Assembly (NCBI RefSeq): GCF_015706575.1
Contig: NW_024037048.1
Coordinates: 18,803,512 to 18,867,511, forward strand
DNA: 64,000 nucleotides
From: Patiria miniata
Taxonomy: Eukaryota > Echinodermata > Asteroidea > Valvatida > Asterinidae
Direction of reading: 5' to 3'
The notes under the pieces are model-generated. The model saw only the letters and a program-made list of their open reading frames with translations. It had not been told where the DNA came from and ran no database searches. Shown here piece after piece: positions 12,301-20,190 of the stretch. The position numbers and the translations under genes are program-made. Each line of letters begins with the position of its first letter. Positions within the stretch are counted from its first letter, which is position 1.

Positions 12301-15300
12301 CAAATTATTATGAAATACTTTACTTGACTGTAGGTGAATGACAGTCTCAGACATCCTGTGAAATCATGGCACCTGGTGTGCTGTCATTTTTAAGAAAAGT
12401 GGAATTTTTGTATTGATTTCAAAAGATGGTCGGCCAACCATCATTGGAAGAAACTGATTTTTCCAAATAGTGCCCCAATTTACCCAATTTATTTAGTCCG
12501 CATTTTTTTGCAAGCGGTTTCACATCCGTGAATGGATGCAAGCCAGCTAGTCTGGTTCCCTGAGCTCAGGGAACATCACAAGATCAGGCCCAAGACCTTG
12601 TAAAGCATTTGAAGAGTACATTTGCAAAAGCAGATAAGAGCCAATTTTACAAAATTGACGAAAACCCACCAACTAAATTTTTCCCTGAACACCTACAATC
12701 ATTTTTCAAATTCAATGAACTAAACAGTGAAAGTATGTAAAATGCGTTTAAAGTCCGGTTCCGGAATATGATTTTGTGCGTTCCAGAACCACAAGGCGGG
12801 AGTCTGTGACACGTTGTATGTTTGTACACTACAAGCGGCTGCTGTACTGTACTGTATTTGCAAAGTATCGTGAACATAAATTTTGCATAAAATTGTGACT
12901 CGAGTCGACTCGAGTCATTACAACTCTGACCAATGCCTATTCTTAACATAGACATTGACAAAGTGGGAGACTAAACACGATGGAGCTTGGTAGCTCAGTT
13001 GGTAGAGCACTGGAACGGCAATGCGGAGGTCCCAGGTTCTATTCCCTCTTCCTTTCAATTTGTGGATGATTGTATTTCCCTGTACAGGCCACAGATTATT
13101 GCATTGACTGGTCGCCCTGGATGCAGGCCTGCCCTGGTTCACTTCGTCTCCCATATCACCAAGAGCACAAGCCTTCTCATATGCGGAGCAGTGCTGATCG
13201 TAAGTAATCTGCTATAGTCGCAATTTGTCTGTGATTTGACAAAAGCTTGTCCCTGTGAAGCATTATGATCAGAACTTAGTTGTGCGGATCATAAGTTATC
13301 TGCTATAATGGTACAAGGTCCGAAAATGCATCTTTAGACGCATCTTTGGAAACAACCTTCTTTAATTGTTTTCTTCAAAATGACAGCATGCAAGAAAGAA
13401 TAATTTCACAGGCAGTTCAGAGCCATTACTATCTTTAAAACAAAGTATGCTTTTCAAAATTAATGTTGTCAATTACTTTTTGGATAGCTGCAAATGATCT
13501 ACTCTACCGTGAACAACCAGTGCAAGAATTTCACATTTTTTTTTCAGTTTAAATTTCTTCGTCAGGGGTAGCATAGACTAATTTGGGGACAACCTCTTTC
13601 AGCATGTTCAGGTGGTTCTGCGGAGGCATTAGGCTCACGTGAATCGCGCACTCCGGACTCCTTTGACCAAAACATTTGCGAGCCTCGTCTTTAAGAACGC
13701 GTGCCCGTAGTCGTGGCACGACCTCAAAAATGGCTTCTAATTTTGCTCGCCGGATTACGCTATATGAGAATGTAATTTCCAGTAACCCTGGTTAACCCTT
13801 CTGTTAGTGAGCATAAGCCATGTCTGAATGACATGGCTACGACTAACACTAGCCCACATGGGAAGTGGCTTCATCTGCTTCCATAGGTGCAACTAATGTA
13901 TTAGCCATAGCCACTTCATTCTGACGTGGCTTTATGCTTTTTCATTTTCCCTAATTTGTGCTTGAATTTCCCCGAACGTGGCTGTGCAACACAGTCCTGA
14001 TTCTATCAGAATCAACCAGATAATGGGTGATGTTAGATTTTGTAAGATGGAACTCACGTTGATCTCTTTCAGATCTTTGTTCTTGAGATGATCCAGGGGA
14101 TCCAGAAAGTTCTGTCTGACGTTCAGATCGAAGGCGTCCTTGACTTCAGAAAGTTGCCTCAGTAATTCTTCCATCTCGACCATCGCCGTACCTGTATCCA
14201 AACAAAAACAAAAACATAACAAAATCCATCTTTTTATAATACCTATAACAGGAAAGATGTTATTGTGTTAATACAAAGCTCATTGATTGGGCTTTCATAT
14301 CCTAGATTTGGAAAGTGCTACAGGCAAAACTTTATTCAAAAATTGGTCCTGCCATTTGGGTTTCGTCTTTTTTGACTCACCTGTATATTGCAAATGTATG
14401 CATTTATAAATAAAAAAAAATAAAAAATAAAAAGTGGGTGCAAAAAAGGCAGCGTGCAGCTACGAGAAACTGGTTTATTTCTTTACTTGGCCTTGCATAT
14501 CTGAAGTGCTGGGCCCTACATAAATTACACAATACTCATGGTACTATGTTGGTGGATTGGAACACTGATTAGAGCACCTTTTTGAGAGCTTTTTGATCAG
14601 TCTACCACAGAAGGAAAGAGAATACATCTTGAAGCTTGCTCACCAAACGTCAAATCTTTTCCTAATTCTCTGCCGTTCTTCAGCATGACTTCTCCCAGGA
14701 ATCCTACGGGTTGTTGAGGCTTGGTTCCTCCTTTGTTCTGACCAAGGACTTTACTCATGGCTCTGGAGACTGTTCAGGAAAGACAGTTCGATTGATTATC
14801 CGCTATAATGGTACAAGGTCCGAAAATGCATCTTTAGACGCATCTTTGGAAACAACCTTCTTTAATTGTTTTCTTCAAAATGACAGCATACAAGAAAGAA
14901 TAATTTCACAGGCAGTTCAGAGCCATTACTATCTTTAAAACAAAGTATGCTTTTCAAAATTAATGTTGTCAATTACTTTTTGGATAGCTGCAAATGATCT
15001 ACTCTACCGTGAACAACCAGTGCAAGAATTTCACATTTTTTTTTCAGTTTAAATTTCTTCGTCAGGGGTAGCATAGACTAATTTGGGGACAACCTCTTTC
15101 AGCATGTTCAGGTGGTTCTGCGGAGGCACTAGGCTCACGTGAATCGCGCACTCCGGACTCCTTTGACCAAAACATTTGCGAGCCTCGTCTTTAAGAACGC
15201 GTGCACGTAGCCGTGGCGCGACCTCAAAAATGGCTTTTAACTTTGTTCGCCGGATTACGCTGTATGAGAATGTAATTTCCAGTAACCCTGGTTAACCCTT

Positions 15301-17206
15301 CTGTTAGTGAGCATAAGCCATGTCTGAATGACATGGCTACGACTAACACTAGCCCACATGGGAAGTGGCTTCATCTGCTTCCATAGGTGCAACTAATGTA
15401 TTAGCCGTAGCCACTTCATTCTGACATGGCTTTCCGCTTTTCCATTTTCCCTAATTTGTGCTTGAATTTCCCCGAACGTGGCTGTGCAACACAGTCCTGA
15501 TTCTATCAGAATCAACCAGATAATGGGTGATGTTAGATTCTGTAAGATGGAACTCACGTTGATCTCCTTCAGATCTTTGTTCTTGAGATGATCCAGGGCC
15601 CCAAAAAGTTCTGTCTGACGTTCAGATCGAAGGCGTCCTTGACTTCAGAAAGTTGCCTCAGTGATTCTTCCATCTCGACCATCGCCGTACCTGTATCCAA
15701 ACAAAAACAAAAACATAACAAAATCCATCTTTTTATAATACCTATAACAGGAAAGATTTTATTGTCCTGTTGTTTCCTTCAAAATGAGACCAGTTGGGCT
15801 ATGTAAAAAAGTAAGTGTTCTTTCCGCAAAACGAAAACAATTCTCATAGGGATGCATGTGATTTGTTTTCGTTTTGCTGAAATAACACGTACATTTCTTT
15901 GTGATCCATGGACAGAACTTTAAAATGGTGTTTGTGTTCAAAATTCCGTAACTTTAAGCAAATGAGTGATGTGAATGATTCTTGTGTTAATACAAAGCCC
16001 ATTGATTGGGCTTTCAAATCCTAGATTTGGAAAGTGCTACAGGCAAAACTTTATTCAAAAATTGGTCCTGCCATTTGGGTTTCGTCTTTTTTGACTCACC
16101 TGTATATTGCAAATGTATGCATTTATAAATAAATAAAAATAAAAAAAAATAAAAAAATACAAAGTGGGTGCAAAAAAGGCAGCAGGCAGGTACGAGAAAC
16201 TGGTTTATTTCTTTACTTGGCCTTGCATATCTGAAGTGCTGGGCCCTACATAAATTACACAATACTCATGGTACTATGTTGGTGGATTGGAACATTGATT
16301 AGAGCACCTTTTTGAGAGCTTTATGATCAGTCTACCACAGAAGGAAAGAGAATACATCTTGAAGTTTGCTCACCAAACGTTGAATCTTCTCCTAATTCTC
16401 TGCCATTCTTCAGCATGACTTCTCCCAGGAATCCTACGGGTTGTTGAGGCTTGGTTCCTCCTTTGTTCTGACCACGGACTTTGCTCATGGCTCTGGAGAC
16501 TGTTCAGGAAAGACAATACGATTGATTAGGGTCAGCACACAAATAGAAGATCTATCTCTATTTGGTTTGTTTGAAGTGAATACTTAGACCCGATTCAAAC
16601 CGGTGTTCTATAGTCACCCCAAACGTAATTATTCCAAAGGTTACAATTAAAGGTAATATACGACATTTGCAAACATCAACAAACAAAACTACCAAATTAT
16701 TATGAAATACTTTACTTGACTGTAGGTGAATGACAGTCTCAGACATCCTGTGAAATCATGGCACCTGGTGTGCTGTCATTTTTAAGAAAAGTGGAATTTT
16801 TGTATTGATTTCAAAAGATGGTCGATCGGCCAACCATCATTGGAAGAAACTGATTTGTCCAAATAGTGCCCCAATTTACCCAACTTATTTAGTCCACATT
16901 TTTTTTGCAAGCGGTTACACATCCGTGAATGGATGCAAGCCAGCTAGTCTGGTTCCCTGAGCTCAGGGAACATCACAAGATCCGGCCCAAGACCTTGACA
17001 CAGTGCATCCTCATAAATCAGGCACACATTTTTGCCATATAGCCTCAATCCTGCAAAAGCCTCCATTTTGCAAAAAGGATTTTGGAGGATTTGGGAAGGT
17101 TAGCGTCAATGATGTTCCAATTTTGGTTCTTACCTGGATTGGGCTGAAGGTATTCTATTGTCTTGTTCACCAAATCATCCACTGTGTGACCTGCCACGTC
17201 AATTTT
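3141..17206 (-). CDS. SH3GL: Endophilin-A (N-BAR + SH3), partial gene, 5' exons missing
   Basis: Endophilins sense and bend membrane through an N-BAR dimer and recruit dynamin and synaptojanin through a C-terminal SH3 domain in clathrin-mediated and fast endocytosis. Eight exon types on the minus strand join in frame: D 73 bp, C 126, B 134, A 67, then 101, 104, 137 and 188 bp. Together they make 930 bp, or 309 codons plus stop. The product aligns colinearly with vertebrate endophilin A from KIDVAG...[10 protein letters not shown] through [42 protein letters not shown] and the SH3 domain. Exon pair C-B is present three times; only the middle B is intact. The exons for H0 and the start of helix 1 (family motif EKVGGAEGTKLD) are not found anywhere in the window, so no start codon can be assigned. 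Family identity is very secure; which SH3GL orthologue is not. Confidence 0.93.
3660..3796 (-). CDS. SH3GL: Endophilin linker exon (BAR-SH3 linker)
   Basis: 137 bp between acceptor 'gttttccag' and donor GTAAGT; enters and leaves in phase 1. It encodes [18 protein letters not shown] followed by [27 protein letters not shown], a basic then acidic, Ser/Asp-rich segment. It corresponds to the variable linker of endophilins and begins at the end of the last BAR helix (family ...RIRQASSQPRREYQPKPR). No catalytic or binding motif is visible; the acidic Ser-rich stretch could be a phosphorylation target, which is inference. Confidence 0.9.
3880..4338. repeat. 10-11 bp minisatellite 'catcacaagt' in an endophilin intron
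   Basis: More than 40 near-perfect copies of 'catcacaagtc' or 'aatcacaagt' fill the intron between the linker exon and the preceding BAR exon, stopping 11 bases short of the exon edge at 4,349. The three open frames that cross it are repeat artefacts (TSPSQV, HKSS). Confidence 0.95.
4349..4452 (-). CDS. SH3GL: Endophilin exon, last BAR helix
   Basis: 104 bp, acceptor 'tttaacag', donor GTATGC, phase 0 in and phase 2 out. It encodes [20 protein letters not shown] and then [15 protein letters not shown], matching vertebrate [20 protein letters not shown]. This helix contributes to the antiparallel BAR dimer. The split Arg codon is completed by the linker exon. Confidence 0.94.
4748..4848 (-). 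CDS. SH3GL: Endophilin exon, BAR helix segment
   Basis: 101 bp with acceptor 'ttgcag' and donor GTAAGT. It encodes (G)[19 protein letters not shown] and [14 protein letters not shown], matching vertebrate [20 protein letters not shown] and AESSMFNLLEMD. Enters phase 1 (completing the Gly codon begun in exon A) and leaves phase 0. Confidence 0.94.
4977..5194. mobile_element. Small TIR element, TTAACCCTAAC ends
   Basis: Begins TTAACCCTAACAGAACTC and ends GGGAGTTAGAGTTAA, about 218 bp, with no ORF. The same end type bounds the elements at 8,046-8,437 and 49,804-50,200. It lies in the intron upstream of the 4,748-4,848 exon. The telomere-like TIR is a feature of the element, not evidence of a telomere. 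Confidence 0.5.
5195..7146. other. Endophilin intron; no exon seen
   Basis: About 2 kb of AT-rich intron DNA. Short open frames here have no recognisable protein and no splice context. A palindromic 'agccatgtccgaatgacatggc' relic lies at about 6,998-7,025. The unique sequence ends near 7,147, where the large segmental duplication begins. Confidence 0.5.
7751..7817 (-). CDS. SH3GL: Endophilin exon A (copy 1), basic BAR loop
   Basis: 67 bp, acceptor 'atttctacag', donor GTAGGC. It encodes [20 protein letters not shown] and AK(G), nearly identical to the invertebrate/vertebrate motif HH(L/R)KKL(E/Q)[13 protein letters not shown], a membrane-facing basic stretch. Phase 0 in, phase 1 out. Confidence 0.96.
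7976..8518. mobile_element. TIR element flanked by about 75-bp direct repeats
   Basis: Core 8,046-8,437 has ends TTAACCCTAACCTTCCC and GGGAGTTAGGGTTAA and contains several direct copies of 'ggaggattttgcaggattga'. On both sides lies the same 70-80 bp sequence ('taagaatgactt...gacgactgcattaa', 7,976-8,048 and 8,436-8,518). The pattern is repeat-core-repeat, too long to be a target-site duplication. The whole structure is conserved in duplication copy 2 (about 49,735-50,280), so it predates that duplication. Confidence 0.6.
8784..8912 (-). pseudogene. Endophilin exon B1, frameshifted duplicate exon
   Basis: 129 bp with good acceptor (tttaatacag) and donor (GTGAGT), but five bases shorter than the intact 134-bp B exon. 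The loss lies just after GTAMVE and breaks the frame before [19 protein letters not shown]. It also carries an RLDH for PLDH change. It can be a decayed alternative exon of the C-B module. Confidence 0.85.
9023..10641. mobile_element. Solo LTR of an LTR retrotransposon (fossil)
   Basis: A 1,619-bp insertion with TGTAACC...GGTTACA ends, flanked by a CATT direct repeat (9,019-9,022 and 10,642-10,645). The duplicate region shows the empty site with a single CATT at 51,634-51,637, which fixes the borders. An AATAAA lies near the right end (about 10,516), as expected for the polyadenylation signal of an LTR, and short tandem 'catttttatgcctaaa' repeats lie at 9,552-9,600. No second LTR or internal pol region is present, so this is a solo LTR. 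A 4-bp duplication fits Ty3/gypsy-type elements; family is not certain. It is younger than the segmental duplication. Confidence 0.7.
10674..11133. repeat. Long inverted repeat (foldback), copy 1
   Basis: The left arm 'gatgatacaagcatggcatt...cagagtatgtc' (about 10,680-10,760) is mirrored by about 11,034-11,130 ('gacatactctgactgtgtgc'). The loop contains 'aaaatggctg(t/c)cat' twice. The matching structure in duplication copy 2 is 51,664-52,130. Small frames inside read through the palindrome and are not genes. Confidence 0.7.
11213..11721. mobile_element. 509-bp palindromic MITE, TA target site
   Basis: Two long arms pair over most of the element (for example 'ggaccaatttttgattgaag' with its complement near the right end, and 'gtggacagaac' in the middle). 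TA dinucleotides lie immediately outside both ends (11,211 and 11,722), as for Tc1/mariner-type insertions. A full copy sits at 52,216-52,714 in the second duplicate; right-half and partial copies lie at about 14,262-14,384 and 15,795-16,105, carried by local tandem duplication. No transposase frame. Confidence 0.7.
11982..12107 (-). CDS. SH3GL: Endophilin exon C1 (duplicate, intact)
   Basis: 126 bp, acceptor 'cctgaacag', donor GTGAGC, phase 1 in and out. It encodes [40 protein letters not shown] and F(G), matching family NTMSKIRGQEK...EAMLKFGRELGDDCNFG. It is one of three C exons in this cassette. It lies between the intact B2 and the broken B1, so a message using B2 would skip it. All three C exons remain open. 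Confidence 0.88.
12978..13190 (+). repeat. tRNA-derived SINE (pseudo-tRNA head)
   Basis: A tRNA-like head carries an A box (TAGCTCAGTTGG, about 12,991) and a B box (GGTTCTATTCC, about 13,033). The acceptor arms do not pair and there is no discrete 3' tRNA end, so it is not a functional tRNA. An unrelated body with 'tggtcgccctggatgcagg' follows. Exact 3' limit uncertain. It is absent from duplication copy 2, whose corresponding segment is missing. Confidence 0.65.
14058..14191 (-). CDS. SH3GL: Endophilin exon B2 (the only intact B of copy 1)
   Basis: 134 bp, acceptor 'ggatacag', donor GTGAGT, phase 1 in and 0 out. It encodes (G)[38 protein letters not shown] and DLKEIN. This aligns residue for residue with vertebrate (G)[38 protein letters not shown] and DLREIQ. 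The other two B exons of this cassette are frameshifted, so this exon should carry function. Confidence 0.94.
14644..14769 (-). CDS. SH3GL: Endophilin exon C2 (intact)
   Basis: 126 bp, same splice sites and phases as C1. Encodes [40 protein letters not shown] and F(G). It carries R-to-L and E-to-K, S-to-L changes relative to C1/C3. It lies directly upstream (minus strand) of intact B2, so it is the natural partner for a C2-B2 module. Confidence 0.9.
15558..15690 (-). pseudogene. Endophilin exon B3, frameshifted duplicate exon
   Basis: 133 bp, splice sites intact, but one base short inside the codons for NFLDPLDH (the + strand reads 'ccagggccccaaaaag' where B2 has 'ccaggggatccagaaag'). Upstream residues [19 protein letters not shown] are unchanged. 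If spliced in, it would truncate the protein. Confidence 0.87.
16374..16499 (-). CDS. SH3GL: Endophilin exon C3 (intact)
   Basis: 126 bp, acceptor 'cctgaacag', donor GTGAGC. The encoded peptide equals C1 ([14 protein letters not shown]...[10 protein letters not shown]). It is the first C exon after exon D in transcript order. Joining C3 directly to B2 keeps the frame; joining it to adjacent B3 does not. Confidence 0.92.
17134..17206 (-). CDS. SH3GL: Endophilin exon D (copy 1)
   Basis: 73 bp, acceptor 'atttcattag', donor GTAAGA, phase 0 in and 1 out. Encodes [20 protein letters not shown] and QPNP, matching family [20 protein letters not shown] and QPNP. This is the most 5' endophilin exon I can find in copy 1; preceding N-terminal exons are not visible. 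Confidence 0.95.
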
Positions 17207-17833
17207 CTAATGAAATAAAAAATACATTACCCAAAGACAATGAGAAGAATTCAATCAGCATAAATAATCTCAAGCAATATTTACTAATACTAAATGTGTT
17301 ACAACTTTTTTCGCTATGGCAGGAGAGATTCATACCCTGGACTCCGTTGCGTGTACACAACAGAGTCCAACCTGGGCTAGGACTAGGGCTAAGTTACACT
17401 TACAGCAGACAGGGCTCTGGAGTGCTCTGAAACGTGCAAAACAAAACGGGCAAAGACAATGTCCTCAGTATTTCACCAACCAAGTTTGGAGACTCAATTC
17501 AATTTTCAAAGGAGATTTTTCTTCAATGTTTTGCACATGAGAGGGAAGTCAAGTGATTTCAAAATGGGACTAAATACTAGACTGGTACATGTCCAACCAT
17601 CATGACCATATGGTCCAACTATTTGAAAAGACTGACCTCTTCATTCAGTGTCAATAGTCTGGTGGCTTGACTACGGAGAAATGTGTAGTAAATTGAGACT
17701 AGTTCCCGCTTCATGCCACATGTTTCTTTAATTCTTTTGGCATGGTTGATTGATGCAGTACTGAAGCTGTGTTGGACTGGTTGTTTCAGGTGCCAGTCTA
17801 TTTTCTTGCTTTACATGTTTTCAATACCATAAG

Positions 17834-17898
17834 TTTTGGGACTCTCATACACAGTATTGAGAGTCCCAAATTTTCGGACTACACTTACAGTAGTCCGA
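17834..17898. repeat. Two adjacent perfect hairpins
   Basis: 'tttgggactctc' pairs with 'gagagtcccaaa' (17,834-17,872), and immediately after 'cggactac' pairs with 'gtagtccg' (about 17,875-17,898). Both are kept in the duplicate at about 54,436-54,504, where the first stem has gained four bases. Function unknown. Confidence 0.6.
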
Positions 17899-18459
17899 GT
17901 AACTTGGACCCAACATTATCGTCTTTTTAACATTCAGATTTCACCCTCAAAATGGCCTCCCAATTACTAGATAGGCCACCTGAGGTACAAATAGACATCG
18001 ATGATTAAGATGGTTGTACTGAAGTTTATTTACGATCCGGAAGAAAAGTGAAATTTCCCGTTCAATTCTGAGAGCTCCCCTCGCGTTCATGAACACGTTA
18101 AATTTCCGACTCGTGTTAATGTTTGAACGACGTGATGTAGTCTTCATGCCCAGCGTACATTCAATGGTCCCCATATCCTGAGTGCGATTCCGTTACCGAG
18201 CGCGAAGCATCGATTATGATAATGAGTAGACTGGATCTCGCTTGTGAACACAAGTGGATTTCAAAAGGTATAAGACAATCGGGAACTAGCTTGAACTGGT
18301 TTCCGCCCTTAAAAGCTGTCCTAGTTCCCGACTCTCTATTAGGTCACAAAAAAAAGAATATATGACTCTGCCGTTTTCCTCATATATCATCTCAATGAAG
18401 GACAGTCATTGCAAAAATGATGATAAAAGATGAATCTAGGACTAAGAAACATTCCCAAT

Positions 18460-18575
18460 TTCAATGTTAGGAAATACTTCCATTTTCTTGACTCACCATA
18501 GGCTTTGTACCGCTGAAGTGGCGTCAGGTTGCAACATTCTTTCCATGTCAGCTGCCCATTGGAGATCAACCTGCT
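18460..18575 (-). other. Conserved exon-like segment of unknown nature
   Basis: A strong donor (GTGAGT, reading 'ctatg|gtgagtc' on the minus strand) ends a segment with an acceptor-like 'gatagcag' upstream. Frames read SNGQLTWKECCNLTPLQRYK or ERMLQPDATSAVQSLW. It is conserved in the duplicate (55,080-55,190) and, diverged, at 715-945. It does not match endophilin N-terminal exons. It could be an exon of another gene or a repeat. Confidence 0.3.
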
Positions 18576-18945
18576 ATCTGTACTGCCATCAATTGCATCA
18601 TATGCTGCATTCCTCTGACTCTGTGTCTTGCATCACTGGCTGCTCATGGCATGCACGTCATCAATTTCTATGAAAACCATAGGATAACAGAAAGGCACTT
18701 TTATCTGTATCTGTATGGTTACGTTGCAGAAGCCTATTCAGGCATTATCGCAACGGAGTATAGGTACTCAAGGCGCTGGCAGTTATGTCTATTATTAGAT
18801 GAATGAAGTACATGAGAAATATGAGACCCATTATGTAGCACCTTTTATTGGTTCATTATAAGTTGCTGCGGCCACTACCATGCCAGGACACCGAGGCGAA
18901 CCCCTTCCATACTTACATGTAGCGAACAAGTCTTTAACGTGCATT

Positions 18946-19569
18946 CATAAATACCTTAGACAGTTTAGCTATTCCTATTGGTCGAGAGCCCGTCACGTGG
19001 CCGGTATTAAACGGATGATAAAGACATGGCTAGCTGGTCTTAAACACTTTTCCAGTGTCACAATAAAATGTGGACTCCTAAAAATCCAGTGCCTCTTACC
19101 GTTTCATTGGTTGAACGTTCACAATCCTCACGTAGACATGCGCAACACTACAAGCGATTCAGAATTTTATAGTTCTAAATTCAAAACGCAACGCCCCAGG
19201 TGCGTTCTGCGTGACATCGCGCAGAACATGTTACGCGCGCGTCAATCTCCATAAAAGGGTTGTTTACATCTTACTCGCCAGCTGAACACTCCATTATTTT
19301 GCTAGAAGGATGTTTCAAAAAGCATGAAGTGAACTTGTTGAACAAAATCGTGATTTTTTGAACGAATTATTTTAAATTTTTTTACGGATAAGGTATTTAT
19401 GAATGGGAATAAATATGTGCTCGGTCGGTATTTATCACTCGTTTAATACCGCTTAGAGTCTGGGTGCTGATATTTACCCGAGCCGGAGGCGAGGGTTATT
19501 ATCAGCACCCAGACTCTAAGCGGTATTAAACGAGTGATAAAAACCTCCAGAGCACACATTTATTCCCTT
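18946..19569. mobile_element. 624-bp insertion with nested hairpin, empty in the duplicate
   Basis: The duplicate copy reads 'gtgcattatacaac' (55,545-55,558); here 624 bp separate 'gtgcatt' from 'attatacaac', giving an ATT target duplication (18,943-18,945 and 19,570-19,572). Inside, CATAAATACCTTA at the left end is the complement of TAAGGTATTTATG at about 19,388-19,400. The last 165 bp (19,402-19,568) form a near-perfect hairpin (about 75-bp arms, for example 'cactcgtttaataccgctta'). No ORF of note. A PIF/Harbinger-like 3-bp target is suggested but not proven. Confidence 0.65.
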
Positions 19570-19572
19570 ATT

Positions 19573-19746
19573 ATACAACACACGGGACCTATACAGCTTT
19601 ACGTCCCATCCAAAGAACGAAGCAAGAATGGTCAAGAGCCTTGCTTAAGCACAAGTGTCCGCCGGCGGGCTCGAACCCACGTGACATTGTTGCCTCTGAA
19701 ACACCAGAACATGAGTCCGGTGCTCTTAACCGCTAGGCCATGACAC
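19573..19746 (-). repeat. tRNA-derived SINE, Leu-like head, minus strand
   Basis: On the minus strand the head reads 'gtgtcatggcctagcggtta' (A box), then an anticodon arm CCGGA/TCTGG, a long variable arm and a B box GGTTCGAGCCC. The body ends with 'ccgtgtgttgtataat'. The long variable arm resembles tRNA-Leu or tRNA-Ser, but the acceptor stem has mismatches at its last two pairs and the body is fused, so it is a SINE head rather than a gene. A duplicate copy lies at 55,552-55,734. Confidence 0.75.
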
Positions 19747-20190
19747 TCCATTTATAACTGCTAAATAAAGCGTGAGTTGGTATTTGCTGGACGTGTACTA
19801 AAGGAGCAATTCTTCCGAAAATTAGGGACTGTCCATGCAAACTCAAACAAGGCCTAGCCTAGCCGTAGGCCTAACTTAACTGACATTTTTTTCGCCAGCC
19901 ATGCCAGCATAATTTATTACTTTTTTATTAGTCAGAATGGGACAAAACTATACGTTCACGTTACGAGTGTCTTACTACGCTGATCTTGAATAACTGCTCC
20001 AAAAGAATCCTGTATTTTATTCTGAAATTTACCTTTCCAAAACGAGTTGTGGATCACGTTGCAATTTCCCCATGTGGTGATATAGGGCGCCATCTGTCAA
20101 CTGATAAAAGAACTGCGCCCTCTATTGATTCGATAAATAGCGCCCTCTATTGACCTTTCCCGTTTGGGGCTAACAAGTGGGGCGAGTTGG

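Larger units (their letters stand above)
13302..16510. repeat. Local tandem duplication of a C-B exon segment (period about 1.5 kb)
   Basis: 'ctataatggtacaaggtcc' starts at 13,302 and again at 14,802, exactly 1,500 bp later. The sequence then runs in parallel through exons B2/B3 (14,058/15,558, also 1,500 apart) to C2/C3 (14,644/16,374). The second unit is about 230 bp longer before C3 because it keeps more of the palindromic MITE. A third, more rearranged unit lies at 8.8-12.6 kb. These events made the three C-B modules. Confidence 0.85.

Noticed and set aside
12978-13060. A tRNA gene on the plus strand
   Set aside because: A and B boxes are present but the acceptor stem does not pair and an unrelated body follows, so it is a SINE head.
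17947-18174. A 75-codon minus-strand frame starting MGTIECTLG, conserved in copy 2, as the missing endophilin first exon
   Set aside because: No resemblance to the H0/helix-1 sequence of endophilins and no phase-0 donor leading to exon D; conservation is explained by the recent duplication.
19655-19746. A tRNA-Leu gene on the minus strand
   Set aside because: Long variable arm and boxes are present, but the acceptor stem has mismatches and the sequence is fused to a SINE body that is repeated at 55.6 kb.
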